From contig CAVSRC010000006.1 in NCBI GenBank assembly GCA_963730325.1, positions 124,001-188,000 on the forward strand: a DNA stretch of 64,000 nucleotides. Direction: 5' to 3'. This document shows positions 40,690 through 50,678 of the stretch, one piece after another. The stretch is from CAVSRC01 sp963730325. Lineage in GTDB: Bacteria; Pseudomonadota; Alphaproteobacteria; Rhizobiales; Kaistiaceae. Position 1 is the stretch's first letter. Every line of letters begins with the position of its first letter. The notes below the pieces were generated by a model. It did not search any database and was not told the origin of the DNA. It saw only the letters and a list, made by a program, of their open reading frames with translations. Both the position numbers and the translations under genes were made by a program.

Positions 40690-40982
40690 CCGGTGCCGAC
40701 GGCGCGGCAGGCCCGATCTCGGGCAACCTCACCATCGTCAACAAGCGTGGCTTCCACGCCCGCGCCGCCGCCCGTTTCGTGCAGTGCGCCGAGAAATTCG
40801 CCGCCACCGTCACCGTATCGAAGGACCAGACGACGGTCGGCGGCACGTCGATCATGGGGCTGATGATGCTGGCCGCCGGGCCGGGATCGGAAATCCACGT
40901 CATCGCCGAAGGCCCGGAGGCCGAAGCGGCGCTGGCCGCGCTCGCCGAACTGGTCGCGGACCGCTTCGGCGAGGAAGAATAA
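40686..40982 (+). CDS. Phosphocarrier protein HPr
   Basis: A 98-residue HPr. The active-site His is in KRGFHARAAARF (His24), and the regulatory serine lies in GGTSIMGLMMLAA (Ser55), the target of HprK. An extra N-terminal dozen residues precede the fold, as in some alphaproteobacterial HPr proteins. It is translated from the ATGA overlap with the EIIA gene. Together with hprK and EIIA it forms the regulatory phosphotransfer chain in this operon. Confidence 0.92.
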   Translation: MTGADGAAGPISGNLTIVNKRGFHARAAARFVQCAEKFAATVTVSKDQTTVGGTSIMGLMMLAAGPGSEIHVIAEGPEAEAALAALAELVADRFGEEE

Positions 40983-40987
40983 TCGGC

Positions 40988-41003
40988 ATAAAGAAATCTT
41001 TAT
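40988..41003. promoter_or_regulatory. AT-rich perfect dyad upstream of ahcY, likely operator
   Basis: ATAAAGA, AA, TCTTTAT is a perfect 7-bp inverted repeat in a strongly GC-rich neighbourhood, directly followed by ATATCCTTATTG. It lies 88 bp before the ahcY start. The placement suits an operator for a methionine- or SAH-responsive regulator; from memory, similar AT-rich dyads occur upstream of methionine-cycle genes in related bacteria, but I cannot verify this here. Confidence 0.45.
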
Positions 41004-41090
41004 ATCCTTATTGTCCTCGCGCCGCCGGCCGGCTATAAGGCTTGCCAACCAGACAAATCCGCCATTTTGCCGTTATCCGAGGAGACCGGA

Positions 41091-42491
<1,401 letters not shown>

Positions 42492-42525
42492 TGCGGCGAC
42501 GTTTCAGCGCGCCCACGGACGATGC

Positions 42526-42551
42526 AAAAGGCCGGCTCCCGCCGGCCTTTT
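42526..42551 (+). terminator. Rho-independent terminator of ahcY
   Basis: Perfect 11-bp arms AAAAGGCCGGC and GCCGGCCTTTT flank a TCCC loop and end in TTTTCTTT. It lies 34 bp after the ahcY stop. Confidence 0.9.
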
Positions 42552-42575
42552 CTTTGCACCCGGTGAGAACAGACA

Positions 42576-42668
42576 GAGTCCAAAGCGATCGCTGAGTGCA
42601 ATCATGGCGTTTTCTCGCCGTCCGAGGATTCACGCCCCTCCGCCGAAGGTCTAGATTGCAGTTGATTC
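42576..42668. promoter_or_regulatory. Cluster of three GANTC sites upstream of divL
   Basis: GAGTC (42576-42580), GATTC (42627-42631) and GATTC (42664-42668) fall within 93 bp of the divL leader. GANTC is the CcrM methylation site that marks cell-cycle promoters read by GcrA in alphaproteobacteria. At this GC content roughly one site per 300 bp is expected. The remaining leader (to 42767) has no clear promoter. Confidence 0.35.
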
Positions 42669-42767
42669 GGGTGAGTACGGTGGTGGGCGCACGGGGGCCC
42701 GTGCCGCTGCCGTCGGACGCCAAACCCCTCGTGTATCGGGATGCGGCGACGCTAGGGGGTGCTCTGC

Positions 42768-45236
42768 ATGCGTTGGCATGGCAGGAAAACGGCGGGGATT
42801 CGTGCAGCGGCAAGCGCTGCCCTCCTCGCTCCCCTGTCGGCGCATCCGGCCTTCGCCGCAACCGGCCTTCCGGTCATCGATCTCAGTCCGGCGCAGGTCG
42901 TCACCCTGGTCGCCGTGGTGGGCACGGTCTTCTTCGCCGTATTCTCGGTCGTGGCGCTCTACCGCGCGCGCTTTCGCGCCGAAAGCGAGAACGCGGCGCT
43001 CTCCGCCGAGGTCGGCAAGCTCCGCGCCTCGCTCGACCGCGCCGAGGCTCTGGTCAACGAAGAAGACCAGCGCCTGGTGGCGTGGACGGTGCCGGGCGAG
43101 CGGCCGCTGGTCGCCGGCAGCCTGCCGGCCGTCACCGGCGCCCCGGCCGCGCGCGGCGATTTCCTCGCCTTCGGCATGTGGCTGGCGGCCAATTCGGCCA
43201 GCGTGCTCGACCAGCGCATCGCCCGCATGCGCGAGCGCGGCGAGCCCTTCACCCTGATCGTGACCAGCAGGACCGGCCGGTTGATCGAGGTGCGCGGGAC
43301 AACGGTCGGCGGCTCGGCGGTGGCGCGTTTCCGCGATCTCACCGGCGACCGCCTGGCCTTCGCCCAGATGCAGACCCGTCACGACGCACTGGCCGACGAA
43401 GTCGAGACCATGCGCGCCATGCTGTCGGTGACGCCGATGCCCATATGGCTGCGTGACGAGACCGGCGCGCTGGTCTGGGTCAATGCCGCCTATGCGTCGG
43501 CCGTCGAGGCCAAGGATGCCGGCGAGGCGGTGGCGCACGGCCTGGAGCTTCTCGACACGACCGGCCGGCAGATGATCGCCGCCGCCCATGCCGAGAATCC
43601 GATCTTTACCCGCCGCCTGCCGGCCATCGTCGCCGGCGCCCGGCGCATCTTCGACGTCGCCGACATCGCCTCCGAGGGCGGCAGCGCGGCCATCGCCGTC
43701 GACGTGACCGAGGTGGAGGCGGCGCAGGCGGCGCTCCGCCGCGAGGTCGAGTTCAATGCCCGCACGCTCGACCAGTTGCAGACGGCGGTCGCCGTCTTCG
43801 GTCCCGACCGCCGGCTCAAATTCTCCAACGCCGCCTATCGCGCCCTGTTCGGCCTCGACGCCGCCTTCCTCGATTCGGCCCCCGACGAGATGACCGTGCT
43901 CGACCAGCTGCGCGCCAGTCGCAAGCTGCCCGAGCAGGCGGACTTCCGCCGCTGGCGGGACGAGCTGCTCGCCGCCTACCGCGCGCCCGAATCGAAGGAA
44001 CACTGGTGGCACCTGCCCGACGGGCAGACGCTGCGCGTCATCGCCAATCCCCATCCCCAGGGCGGCATGACCTGGATCTACGAGAACGTCACCGAGCGCC
44101 TCGACCTGGAAAGCCGCTACAACGCGCTGATGAGCGTGCAGGGCGAGACCCTCGACCATTTGAGCGAAGGCGTTGCGGTGTTCGGCTCGGACGGGCGGCT
44201 GCGCCTGCACAATCCGTCCTTCGCCGCGATCTGGTCGCTCGATCCGGCGCTGCTCGCCGACAGCCCGCACGTCGCCGATATCGTCGCCGCCTGCCGCCGG
44301 CCGCATGACGACGAGGCCATGTGGCGGCGCTTCACCGCCAGCGTCGCCGGCGTCGACGAGAACCGCGCCTCGCTCTCCGGGCAGATGGAGCGCGAGGACG
44401 GCCGCATCGTCGACTACGCCACGGTTCCGCTGCCCGACGGACAGACCATGGTGACCTTCGTCGACGTGACCAATTCGGTGAAGGTGGAGCGCGCGCTGGT
44501 CGAGCGCAACGAGGCGCTGGAGGCGGCCAACACGCTGAAGAACGCCTTCATCCACCACGTCTCCTACGAGCTGCGCTCGCCACTCACCAACATCATCGGC
44601 TTCGCCCAGTTGCTCGCCGACGAGCGTATCGGGGCGCTGAACGACAAGCAGCGCGAATATACCGGCTACATCACCTCGTCGTCGCAGTCTCTGCTGGCCA
44701 TCGTCAACGACATCCTCGACCTCACCACCATCGACGCCGGCATCATGGAGCTCGACCTCGGCGAGGTCGACACGGCGGCGACGATCAAGGCGGCGGTCGA
44801 GGCGCTGGAGGAGCGCGCCAACGAGGCGCACGTGATTATCGAGACCCGCGTCGCCCCCGACGCCGGCCATTTCGTCGCCGACGAAAAGCGCGTCCGCCGC
44901 ATCCTCACCAATCTCATCGCCAATGCCGTCGGCTTCTCGCATCGCAACGGCCTGGTCACGGTCTCGGCGCGCCTGGCCAACGACATGATCGAATTCGCCA
45001 TCACCGATCAGGGCCCGGGCATCCCGCGCGACTTCATCGGCAACGTCTTCGACCGCTTCGCCGCCATGCCGCGCGGCACGGCGCGCGGCGGCGTCGGCCT
45101 CGGCCTGTCGATCGTGCGCTCGTTCGTGCTGCTGCACGGCGGTACGGTCGAGATCGAGTCGGAGGAGAACATCGGCGCCACCGTCAAGGTGCGCCTGCCG
45201 CTCAGGCCGGCGATCTCCGCCGTCGCGGCCGAATAG
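42768..45236 (+). CDS. divL: DivL-type PAS-domain pseudo-histidine kinase
   Basis: An 822-residue membrane protein. An N-terminal hydrophobic stretch and a transmembrane helix (VVTLVAVVGTVFFAVFSVVA) are followed by several PAS domains (about 210-560). The dimerisation box reads FIHHVSYELRSPLTNIIGF: Tyr600 replaces the phospho-accepting His, exactly as in Caulobacter DivL. The ATPase domain has LTNLIANAVGFS, DQGPGIPRD and GLGLSIVRSF, so nucleotide binding looks possible. DivL works with CckA and DivK in the CtrA cell-cycle pathway, acting as a sensor rather than a kinase. ATG 42768 has AGGGGG about 8 bases upstream. The ahcY-divL-tsaE order is familiar in Hyphomicrobiales. Confidence 0.88.
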   Translation: MRWHGRKTAGIRAAASAALLAPLSAHPAFAATGLPVIDLSPAQVVTLVAVVGTVFFAVFSVVALYRARFRAESENAALSAEVGKLRASLDRAEALVNEEDQRLVAWTVPGERPLVAGSLPAVTGAPAARGDFLAFGMWLAANSASVLDQRIARMRERGEPFTLIVTSRTGRLIEVRGTTVGGSAVARFRDLTGDRLAFAQMQTRHDALADEVETMRAMLSVTPMPIWLRDETGALVWVNAAYASAVEAKDAGEAVAHGLELLDTTGRQMIAAAHAENPIFTRRLPAIVAGARRIFDVADIASEGGSAAIAVDVTEVEAAQAALRREVEFNARTLDQLQTAVAVFGPDRRLKFSNAAYRALFGLDAAFLDSAPDEMTVLDQLRASRKLPEQADFRRWRDELLAAYRAPESKEHWWHLPDGQTLRVIANPHPQGGMTWIYENVTERLDLESRYNALMSVQGETLDHLSEGVAVFGSDGRLRLHNPSFAAIWSLDPALLADSPHVADIVAACRRPHDDEAMWRRFTASVAGVDENRASLSGQMEREDGRIVDYATVPLPDGQTMVTFVDVTNSVKVERALVERNEALEAANTLKNAFIHHVSYELRSPLTNIIGFAQLLADERIGALNDKQREYTGYITSSSQSLLAIVNDILDLTTIDAGIMELDLGEVDTAATIKAAVEALEERANEAHVIIETRVAPDAGHFVADEKRVRRILTNLIANAVGFSHRNGLVTVSARLANDMIEFAITDQGPGIPRDFIGNVFDRFAAMPRGTARGGVGLGLSIVRSFVLLHGGTVEIESEENIGATVKVRLPLRPAISAVAAE

Positions 45237-45261
45237 ATTTGTGGGCTAGTCTCCCCGCCTG

Positions 45262-46761
45262 ATGGCACGACCCTTTCTGACCCTCTCGCTCCCCGACGAA
45301 GCGGCGACGGCGGCCCTTGCCGAGGATGTGGCGGCGATCCTTGCCCCCGGCGACGTGATCGCGCTCTCCGGGGGACTCGGCGCCGGCAAGACCACCTTCG
45401 CCCGCGCCCTCATTCGCGCTGCCGCGGACGATGCGGCGCTGGAAGTGCCGAGCCCGACCTTCACGCTGGTGCAGAGCTACGCCGCCGGGCGCCTGGCGAT
45501 CGGCCATTTCGACCTCTATCGCCTCGGCTCGGCCGACGAACTGGACGAGATCGGCCTCGCCGACGCCATGGCCGAGGGCGCCATTCTGGTCGAATGGCCG
45601 GAGCGGGGCGAGGGCCGCCTGCCCGGCGACCGGCTGACCATCCACCTGGAGATCGACGGCAGCGGGCGGCGGGCGGAGATATCCGGCGGCGACGCCTGGC
45701 GCGACCGTATCGAACGCACGCGTGCCGCCCGGGCACTGATCGATCATGGCGGCTTTGCCGGCGCGCGGCGCCGTTTCCTGCAAGGCGACGCCTCGGCCCG
45801 CCGCTTCGAGCGGGTGGCGAGCGGCGGCAGAAGCGCGGTGCTGATGGACTGGCCGAGGCCGGCGGTGGCGCCGGTCGGCGACAGCCGCACCGCCTACCGG
45901 GCGCAGGGCCTCGCCGCCTTTCTCGCCGTCGATGCGGCGCTCGCCGCGGCCGGCCTGTCGGTGCCGGCAATCATCGCCGTCGAGCGCGAGGCCGGGCTGC
46001 TGCTGATGGAGGATTTCGGCAGCCAGGGCGTTGCCGCCGGCGGCATGCCCGACCGGGAGCGCTACGCCACGGCGATCGACATGCTGGCCGCCATCCATGC
46101 GGCGCCGCGCGCCGCCGTGCTGCCGATCCCGGGCGGCGGCGACCATCGTCTGCTCGCCCTGTCGAGCGCGGTGCTGGCGGCCGATCTTGCGATGTTCGTC
46201 GACTGGTACGTGCCGCACGCCACCGGCGAGCCGTCCGACCCGGCGACGGCCGAATCGTTCATGAGCGTCTGGAATTCCCTCTTTCCCCGCTTAGCCGCGG
46301 CCGAAGAGAGCTGGGTGCTCTTCGACATGCAGTCGCCGAACCTGTTCTGGCTGCCCGAGCGCAGCGGCATCGCCCGCATCGGCCTCATCGATTTCCAGGA
46401 CATGTTCGTCGGCCCTGCCGCCTATGACGTGGCCACGCTCTGCCAGGACGCGCGGGTCACCGTATCGCCGGAGCTGGAGGCGGCGCTGGTCGGGCGCTAT
46501 GTGGCGGCGCGGCGGGCCGAGGGGCGGGCCTTCGATGCCCACGGCTTCGGCGAGACTTACGCGATTCTCGCCGCCGCACGCACGCTGAAGAACATGGGCG
46601 TGTTCGCCCGGCTCGCCGACCGCCTGGGGAAACCCCAGTATCTTCAGCACCTTCCGCGCATGGACGATTACCTTCAGCGCAACCTCAAGCATCCGGTTCT
46701 ATCCGATCTTGCCGTCTGGTATGAGAGGCACCTGCCGCCGCTCCGCCAGGCCCGCCAATGA
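45262..46761 (+). CDS. tsaE: Fused TsaE (tRNA t6A ATPase) and AmgK-like sugar kinase
   Basis: A 499-residue two-domain protein. Residues about 1-150 are TsaE, the ATPase that helps TsaB/TsaD make the t6A base at tRNA position 37, with Walker A SGGLGAGKTTFARAL and the PSPTFTLVQSY motif. From about 165 the protein is an aminoglycoside-phosphotransferase-fold kinase related to AmgK, the anomeric N-acetylmuramate/N-acetylglucosamine kinase. Its loop FDMQSPNLFWLPER keeps the Asp and Asn, and GLIDFQDMFVGPAAYDVATL holds the metal-binding Asp. The fusion occurs in other Hyphomicrobiales. Its stop overlaps the start of the nucleotidyltransferase gene, which fits an AmgK-MurU cell-wall recycling pair. 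Confidence 0.9.
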   Translation: MARPFLTLSLPDEAATAALAEDVAAILAPGDVIALSGGLGAGKTTFARALIRAAADDAALEVPSPTFTLVQSYAAGRLAIGHFDLYRLGSADELDEIGLADAMAEGAILVEWPERGEGRLPGDRLTIHLEIDGSGRRAEISGGDAWRDRIERTRAARALIDHGGFAGARRRFLQGDASARRFERVASGGRSAVLMDWPRPAVAPVGDSRTAYRAQGLAAFLAVDAALAAAGLSVPAIIAVEREAGLLLMEDFGSQGVAAGGMPDRERYATAIDMLAAIHAAPRAAVLPIPGGGDHRLLALSSAVLAADLAMFVDWYVPHATGEPSDPATAESFMSVWNSLFPRLAAAEESWVLFDMQSPNLFWLPERSGIARIGLIDFQDMFVGPAAYDVATLCQDARVTVSPELEAALVGRYVAARRAEGRAFDAHGFGETYAILAAARTLKNMGVFARLADRLGKPQYLQHLPRMDDYLQRNLKHPVLSDLAVWYERHLPPLRQARQ

Positions 46762-47528
46762 ACCCCGCGCCCGCTTCCCCGCGCCCCGATTTCGACTGGA
46801 AGACCGCGCCGATCCGCCCCAAGCGGGCGATGATCCTCGCCGCCGGGCTCGGCAAACGCATGCGGCCGGTGACCGTGACTACGCCGAAGGCGCTGATCGA
46901 GGTCGGCGGCCGGGCGCTGATCGACCGCGCGCTCGACCGGCTGGAGCGCGCCGGCGTCGAGCGGGCCGTGGTCAACGTCCACTACCTCGCCCAGCTCGTC
47001 CGCGTTCACGTCGCCCGGCGCAACGCGCCGGAGATCGTGATTTCCGACGAGAGCGAGCGCCTGCTCGATACCGGCGGCGGCATCGTCAAGGCGCTGCCGC
47101 AACTCGGCGACGAGCCCTTCTACCTGCTCAATTCCGATTCCTTCTGGCTGGAAGGCGCCCGCCCGAACCTCGAATGGCTGGCCAATGCCTGGCGCGACGA
47201 GACCATGGACGCGCTGCTGATGCTGGCGTCGACGGCGCACGCGGTCGGCTATAACGGTCACGGCGATTTCCGCATGGACCCTGCCGGCCGCCTGACCCGC
47301 CGGCCGGAACGCGAGGTTGTGCCCTTCGCCTATGCCGGCGCGGCGATCCTGCATCCGCGCCTGTTCGCCGGACGCACCGCCGAGCCCTTCTCGCTGAACG
47401 AGCTGTTCGACGCGGCGCTCGATGCCGGCCGCCTCTTCGGCATGCGCATGGACGGGCTGTGGCTGCATGTCGGAACCCCGGAGGCCATCGGCGAGGCCGA
47501 ACATTCGATCGCCGACAGCGCGGCCTGA
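46758..47528 (+). CDS. murU: MurU-like sugar-phosphate nucleotidyltransferase
   Basis: A 256-residue protein of the NTP-transferase family. The nucleotide-binding signature is AMILAAGLGKRMRPVT with the Lys in TPKALIEVGG, and LLNSDSFWLEG holds the metal-binding Asp. In Pseudomonas, MurU makes UDP-MurNAc from the alpha-1-phosphate produced by AmgK, bypassing the fosfomycin-sensitive step. The 4-bp overlap with the TsaE-AmgK fusion supports that role here. A mannose-1-phosphate guanylyltransferase-like activity is the main alternative, since the subfamily is hard to separate by sequence alone. Confidence 0.85.
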   Translation: MNPAPASPRPDFDWKTAPIRPKRAMILAAGLGKRMRPVTVTTPKALIEVGGRALIDRALDRLERAGVERAVVNVHYLAQLVRVHVARRNAPEIVISDESERLLDTGGGIVKALPQLGDEPFYLLNSDSFWLEGARPNLEWLANAWRDETMDALLMLASTAHAVGYNGHGDFRMDPAGRLTRRPEREVVPFAYAGAAILHPRLFAGRTAEPFSLNELFDAALDAGRLFGMRMDGLWLHVGTPEAIGEAEHSIADSAA

Positions 47529-47534
47529 CGCGTG

Positions 47535-50500
47535 ATGGCGGAGGATAGGGTCCCCCGCGTCTTCACCATTCCGGCCGGCGTGCCCTTTCTCGATACGCTG
47601 GCCGAGGCGCTCCTTGCCGGGCGGCTGGTCGCCTTCGACCGGGACGACCCGCTGGCGCTCTCCGCCGTCACGGTGCTGCTGCCGACCCGGCGTGCTGTGC
47701 GCGCCTTCCGCGACGTGCTGGTGCGCCACCTGCCTGCCGAAGCCGCGATCCTGCCAGACATCCGGACGATCGCCATCTCCGGCGATGAAGAGGAAGAGCA
47801 CTTGCTGGCGCCCTCGGCCGAGCCGGTGGCGCAACGCCTCGTGCTGCCGGCGGCGGTGTCCCCGCTCAGGCGCCTGCTGGCGCTCGCCCGGCTGATCCTC
47901 GCCTGGGCGGGCAGCGTCCGCCGTGAGCTGCTCATGCTGTCGCCCGACGAGCCGCTGCTGATCCCGGCCTCGGCTGCCGATGCGGCGCGGCTGGCTGGCG
48001 ACCTTGCCCGGCTGCTCGACGACATGGAGACGGCCGGCATCCCCTGGCAACGGCTGAGGGAGATCGTTCCCGACGACCATGCCCGCTACTACCAGATCAC
48101 GCTCGACTTCCTGAAGATCGTCGCCGAGCAATGGCCGGCGCATCTGGCCGAGATCGGCCTCACCGATCCGGCGGTGCGCCGCGACACGCTGATCCGCGCT
48201 TCGGCCGCACGGCTTGCCGGCCCGGTGGTGGCGGCGGGCTCGACCGGCTCGATTCCGGCGACCGCCGCCCTGCTCAAGGCGATCGCGCGCCACGGTGAGG
48301 GCGCGGTGGTGCTGCCCGGCCTCGACCAGGACAGCGATACGGAGACCTGGGAGGCGATCGGCGATGCCGAGGGTGCTGCGCCGAGCGCCTTCGGCCACCC
48401 GCAATTCGGCCTGAAGCAGCTCATCGGCCAGCTCGGCATCCTGCGCCAGGACGTGACGCCGCTGGCGGCAGCCGGCGACGGTCTGGCCGCGCGGCGCCGG
48501 CTCGTCGCCGAAGCCTTGCGGCCGGCGGAGACCACCGATCGCTGGGCCGAGGCGAGGACCGCCGGTGCCGGCAGCGCCATGGACGGGGTGACACTGCTGG
48601 TGGCGCGCAACGAGCAGGAGGAGGCGACGGCGATCGCGCTGGCGCTGCGCGAGGCGGTGGAGACACCGGGTGCGACGGCGGCGCTGGTGACGCCCGACCG
48701 CACCATCGCCCGGCGCGTGGCTGCCGAACTCGGCCGCTGGGGGCTCGATATCGACGATTCCGCCGGCGCGCCGCTCGATCGCCTGAGCGAAGGCATCTTC
48801 GCCCGCCTCGTCGCCGAGGCGGCGCTGTCGGAGGCCGATCCGGTCCTCCTGCTGGCGCTCGCCAAGCATCCCCTCGCCGCCTTCGGCATGAGCCGGCCCG
48901 CGTGTCGGCGGGCGGCGCGCATGCTGGAGATCGCGCTTTTTCGCGGCAACCGCATCGCCGGGGGCGTGACGGCGCTCGGCGCGGCGCTCGCCAAGGCGCG
49001 GGCGGAGATCGAGGCCGGCGGCAGACATCTGCCGGCTGGCCGCCGACGCATGCGGGAGCAGGACTGGCGCGCGGCCGAAAAGCTGACAGAAGCACTCGCC
49101 GAAACCCTCGCGCCGCTTGAGCAGGCGCTGAGCCGACCGGGCGAGATCGCTGTCGCCGACGGGACGGCGCTTCTGCGGGACGCACTGGCGGCGGCCGCCA
49201 CCGACGACAGCGGCGCCGATGGCCTCGACACACCCGCGGGGCATGCGCTTACCGCCCTGCTTGACGGTCTCGGCGAAAGCGGTGACGGGTTTCGCCTGCG
49301 CGGCAGCGACTATCCGGAGTTCCTGCGCGCACTGATGGCCGACACCGCGCTCAACCCGCCGGCCGGTCGCGATCCGCGCATCGCCATCTGGGGCACGCTG
49401 GAGGCGCGCCTGCAATCGGTCGACCTCATGGTGCTCGCCGGTCTCGATGAGGGCGTATGGCCGGCCGACACACGCACCGACCCGTTCCTGTCGCGCGCCA
49501 TGCGCGGCGAGGTCGGCCTGCCGCCGCCGGAGCGCCGCCTCGGCCAGGCGGCGCACGATTTCGTGCAAGGGCTGCTGGCGCCGCGCGTCATCGTCACCCG
49601 CGCCGAGAAGCGCGGCGGCACGCCATCGGTGGAATCGCGCTGGCTGCAAAGGCTGGAAGCGGTGGCCGGCAAGACCGCCATGGAGGCGGCACGGGAGCGC
49701 GGTGCGGCCTATGTGGCGCTCGCCCGCGATATCGACCGGGTGCCGCCGGGCGAGGTGCGGCCGGTCAAGCCGCCGCAGCCGAAGCCGCCACTGGCCGCAC
49801 GCCCGCAGGGCCTGTCGGTCACCGAGATCGAGACGCTGGTGCGCGACCCCTATGCCGTCTACGCCAAGCGTGTCCTCCGCCTCGACGAGCTGGAGCCGCT
49901 CGGCCGGGCGCCTGACTATGCGCAGCGCGGCTCGCTGATCCACGCGGCGTTGGGCGATTTCATCACGCGCTGGAACGGGCCGTTTGACGCGGCAGCGACC
50001 GCGGAACTGCTCGCCACCGGCCGCCGGGTGCTGGCCGAGATCGAAGGCTTTCCCGACGTCCACGCCGTCTGGTCGTTCCGCTTCGACGCGATCGCCCGCT
50101 GGATCGTGCAATGGGAAGCGGCGCGCGACGCGGCCATCGCCGAGCGCCATGCGGAGATATCCGGGCACATCGAGATTCCCGTGGGCCTGCCAGGTGGCAG
50201 CTTCCGCCTGCGTGGACGCGCCGACCGCATCGACCGCCGCCATGACGGGTCGATCGACATTCTCGACTTCAAGACCGGAACGCCGCCCTCGGCCAGGCAG
50301 GTGCTGGTCGGCTTCGCACCGCAGCTTGGGCTGGAAGCGGCGATGGCCAGGGACGGCGGCTTCGACGAGGCCCTGCGCGGCGCGCCCATCGCCACGCTGG
50401 CCTGGATCGGCCTCGGCAAGGTCGGCCGCGACGAGCCACTGAAATCGGCGGTGGAGAAGGACTGGACGGCGGACGGCGTCGCCGAAGAGGTGATGAAGCG

Positions 50501-50678
50501 GCTGGAGGCGCTGCTCGCCGCCTTCGCCGATCCGGAGCGCGCCTATGTCTCGCGGGCGCGCCCCATGTTCGAGACACGCTACGAGAGCCCCTACGACCAT
50601 CTGGCGCGGGTGCGCGAATGGGGCCTGGTGGAGAGCGAGGAGGATTGGGAGTGGCTGTGGCAACCGACCGCCCGCTGA
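47535..50678 (+). CDS. addB: Double-strand break repair protein AddB (alphaproteobacterial type)
   Basis: A 1047-residue helicase-nuclease subunit. The N-terminal half is a degenerate UvrD-like region; the C-terminal half has the PD-(D/E)XK nuclease core SIDILDFKTGTPPSARQV, with GFAPQLGLEAAMA holding the Gln of the nuclease motif. I see no set of four cysteines for the iron-sulfur staple of the Bacillus enzyme. AddAB processes broken ends for RecA-mediated repair. The start is ambiguous between GTG 47532 and ATG 47535; no strong ribosome-binding site is seen, and it follows murU by only a few bases. Its stop lies inside the addA start region, so the two are coupled. Confidence 0.93.
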   Translation: MAEDRVPRVFTIPAGVPFLDTLAEALLAGRLVAFDRDDPLALSAVTVLLPTRRAVRAFRDVLVRHLPAEAAILPDIRTIAISGDEEEEHLLAPSAEPVAQRLVLPAAVSPLRRLLALARLILAWAGSVRRELLMLSPDEPLLIPASAADAARLAGDLARLLDDMETAGIPWQRLREIVPDDHARYYQITLDFLKIVAEQWPAHLAEIGLTDPAVRRDTLIRASAARLAGPVVAAGSTGSIPATAALLKAIARHGEGAVVLPGLDQDSDTETWEAIGDAEGAAPSAFGHPQFGLKQLIGQLGILRQDVTPLAAAGDGLAARRRLVAEALRPAETTDRWAEARTAGAGSAMDGVTLLVARNEQEEATAIALALREAVETPGATAALVTPDRTIARRVAAELGRWGLDIDDSAGAPLDRLSEGIFARLVAEAALSEADPVLLLALAKHPLAAFGMSRPACRRAARMLEIALFRGNRIAGGVTALGAALAKARAEIEAGGRHLPAGRRRMREQDWRAAEKLTEALAETLAPLEQALSRPGEIAVADGTALLRDALAAAATDDSGADGLDTPAGHALTALLDGLGESGDGFRLRGSDYPEFLRALMADTALNPPAGRDPRIAIWGTLEARLQSVDLMVLAGLDEGVWPADTRTDPFLSRAMRGEVGLPPPERRLGQAAHDFVQGLLAPRVIVTRAEKRGGTPSVESRWLQRLEAVAGKTAMEAARERGAAYVALARDIDRVPPGEVRPVKPPQPKPPLAARPQGLSVTEIETLVRDPYAVYAKRVLRLDELEPLGRAPDYAQRGSLIHAALGDFITRWNGPFDAAATAELLATGRRVLAEIEGFPDVHAVWSFRFDAIARWIVQWEAARDAAIAERHAEISGHIEIPVGLPGGSFRLRGRADRIDRRHDGSIDILDFKTGTPPSARQVLVGFAPQLGLEAAMARDGGFDEALRGAPIATLAWIGLGKVGRDEPLKSAVEKDWTADGVAEEVMKRLEALLAAFADPERAYVSRARPMFETRYESPYDHLARVREWGLVESEEDWEWLWQPTAR

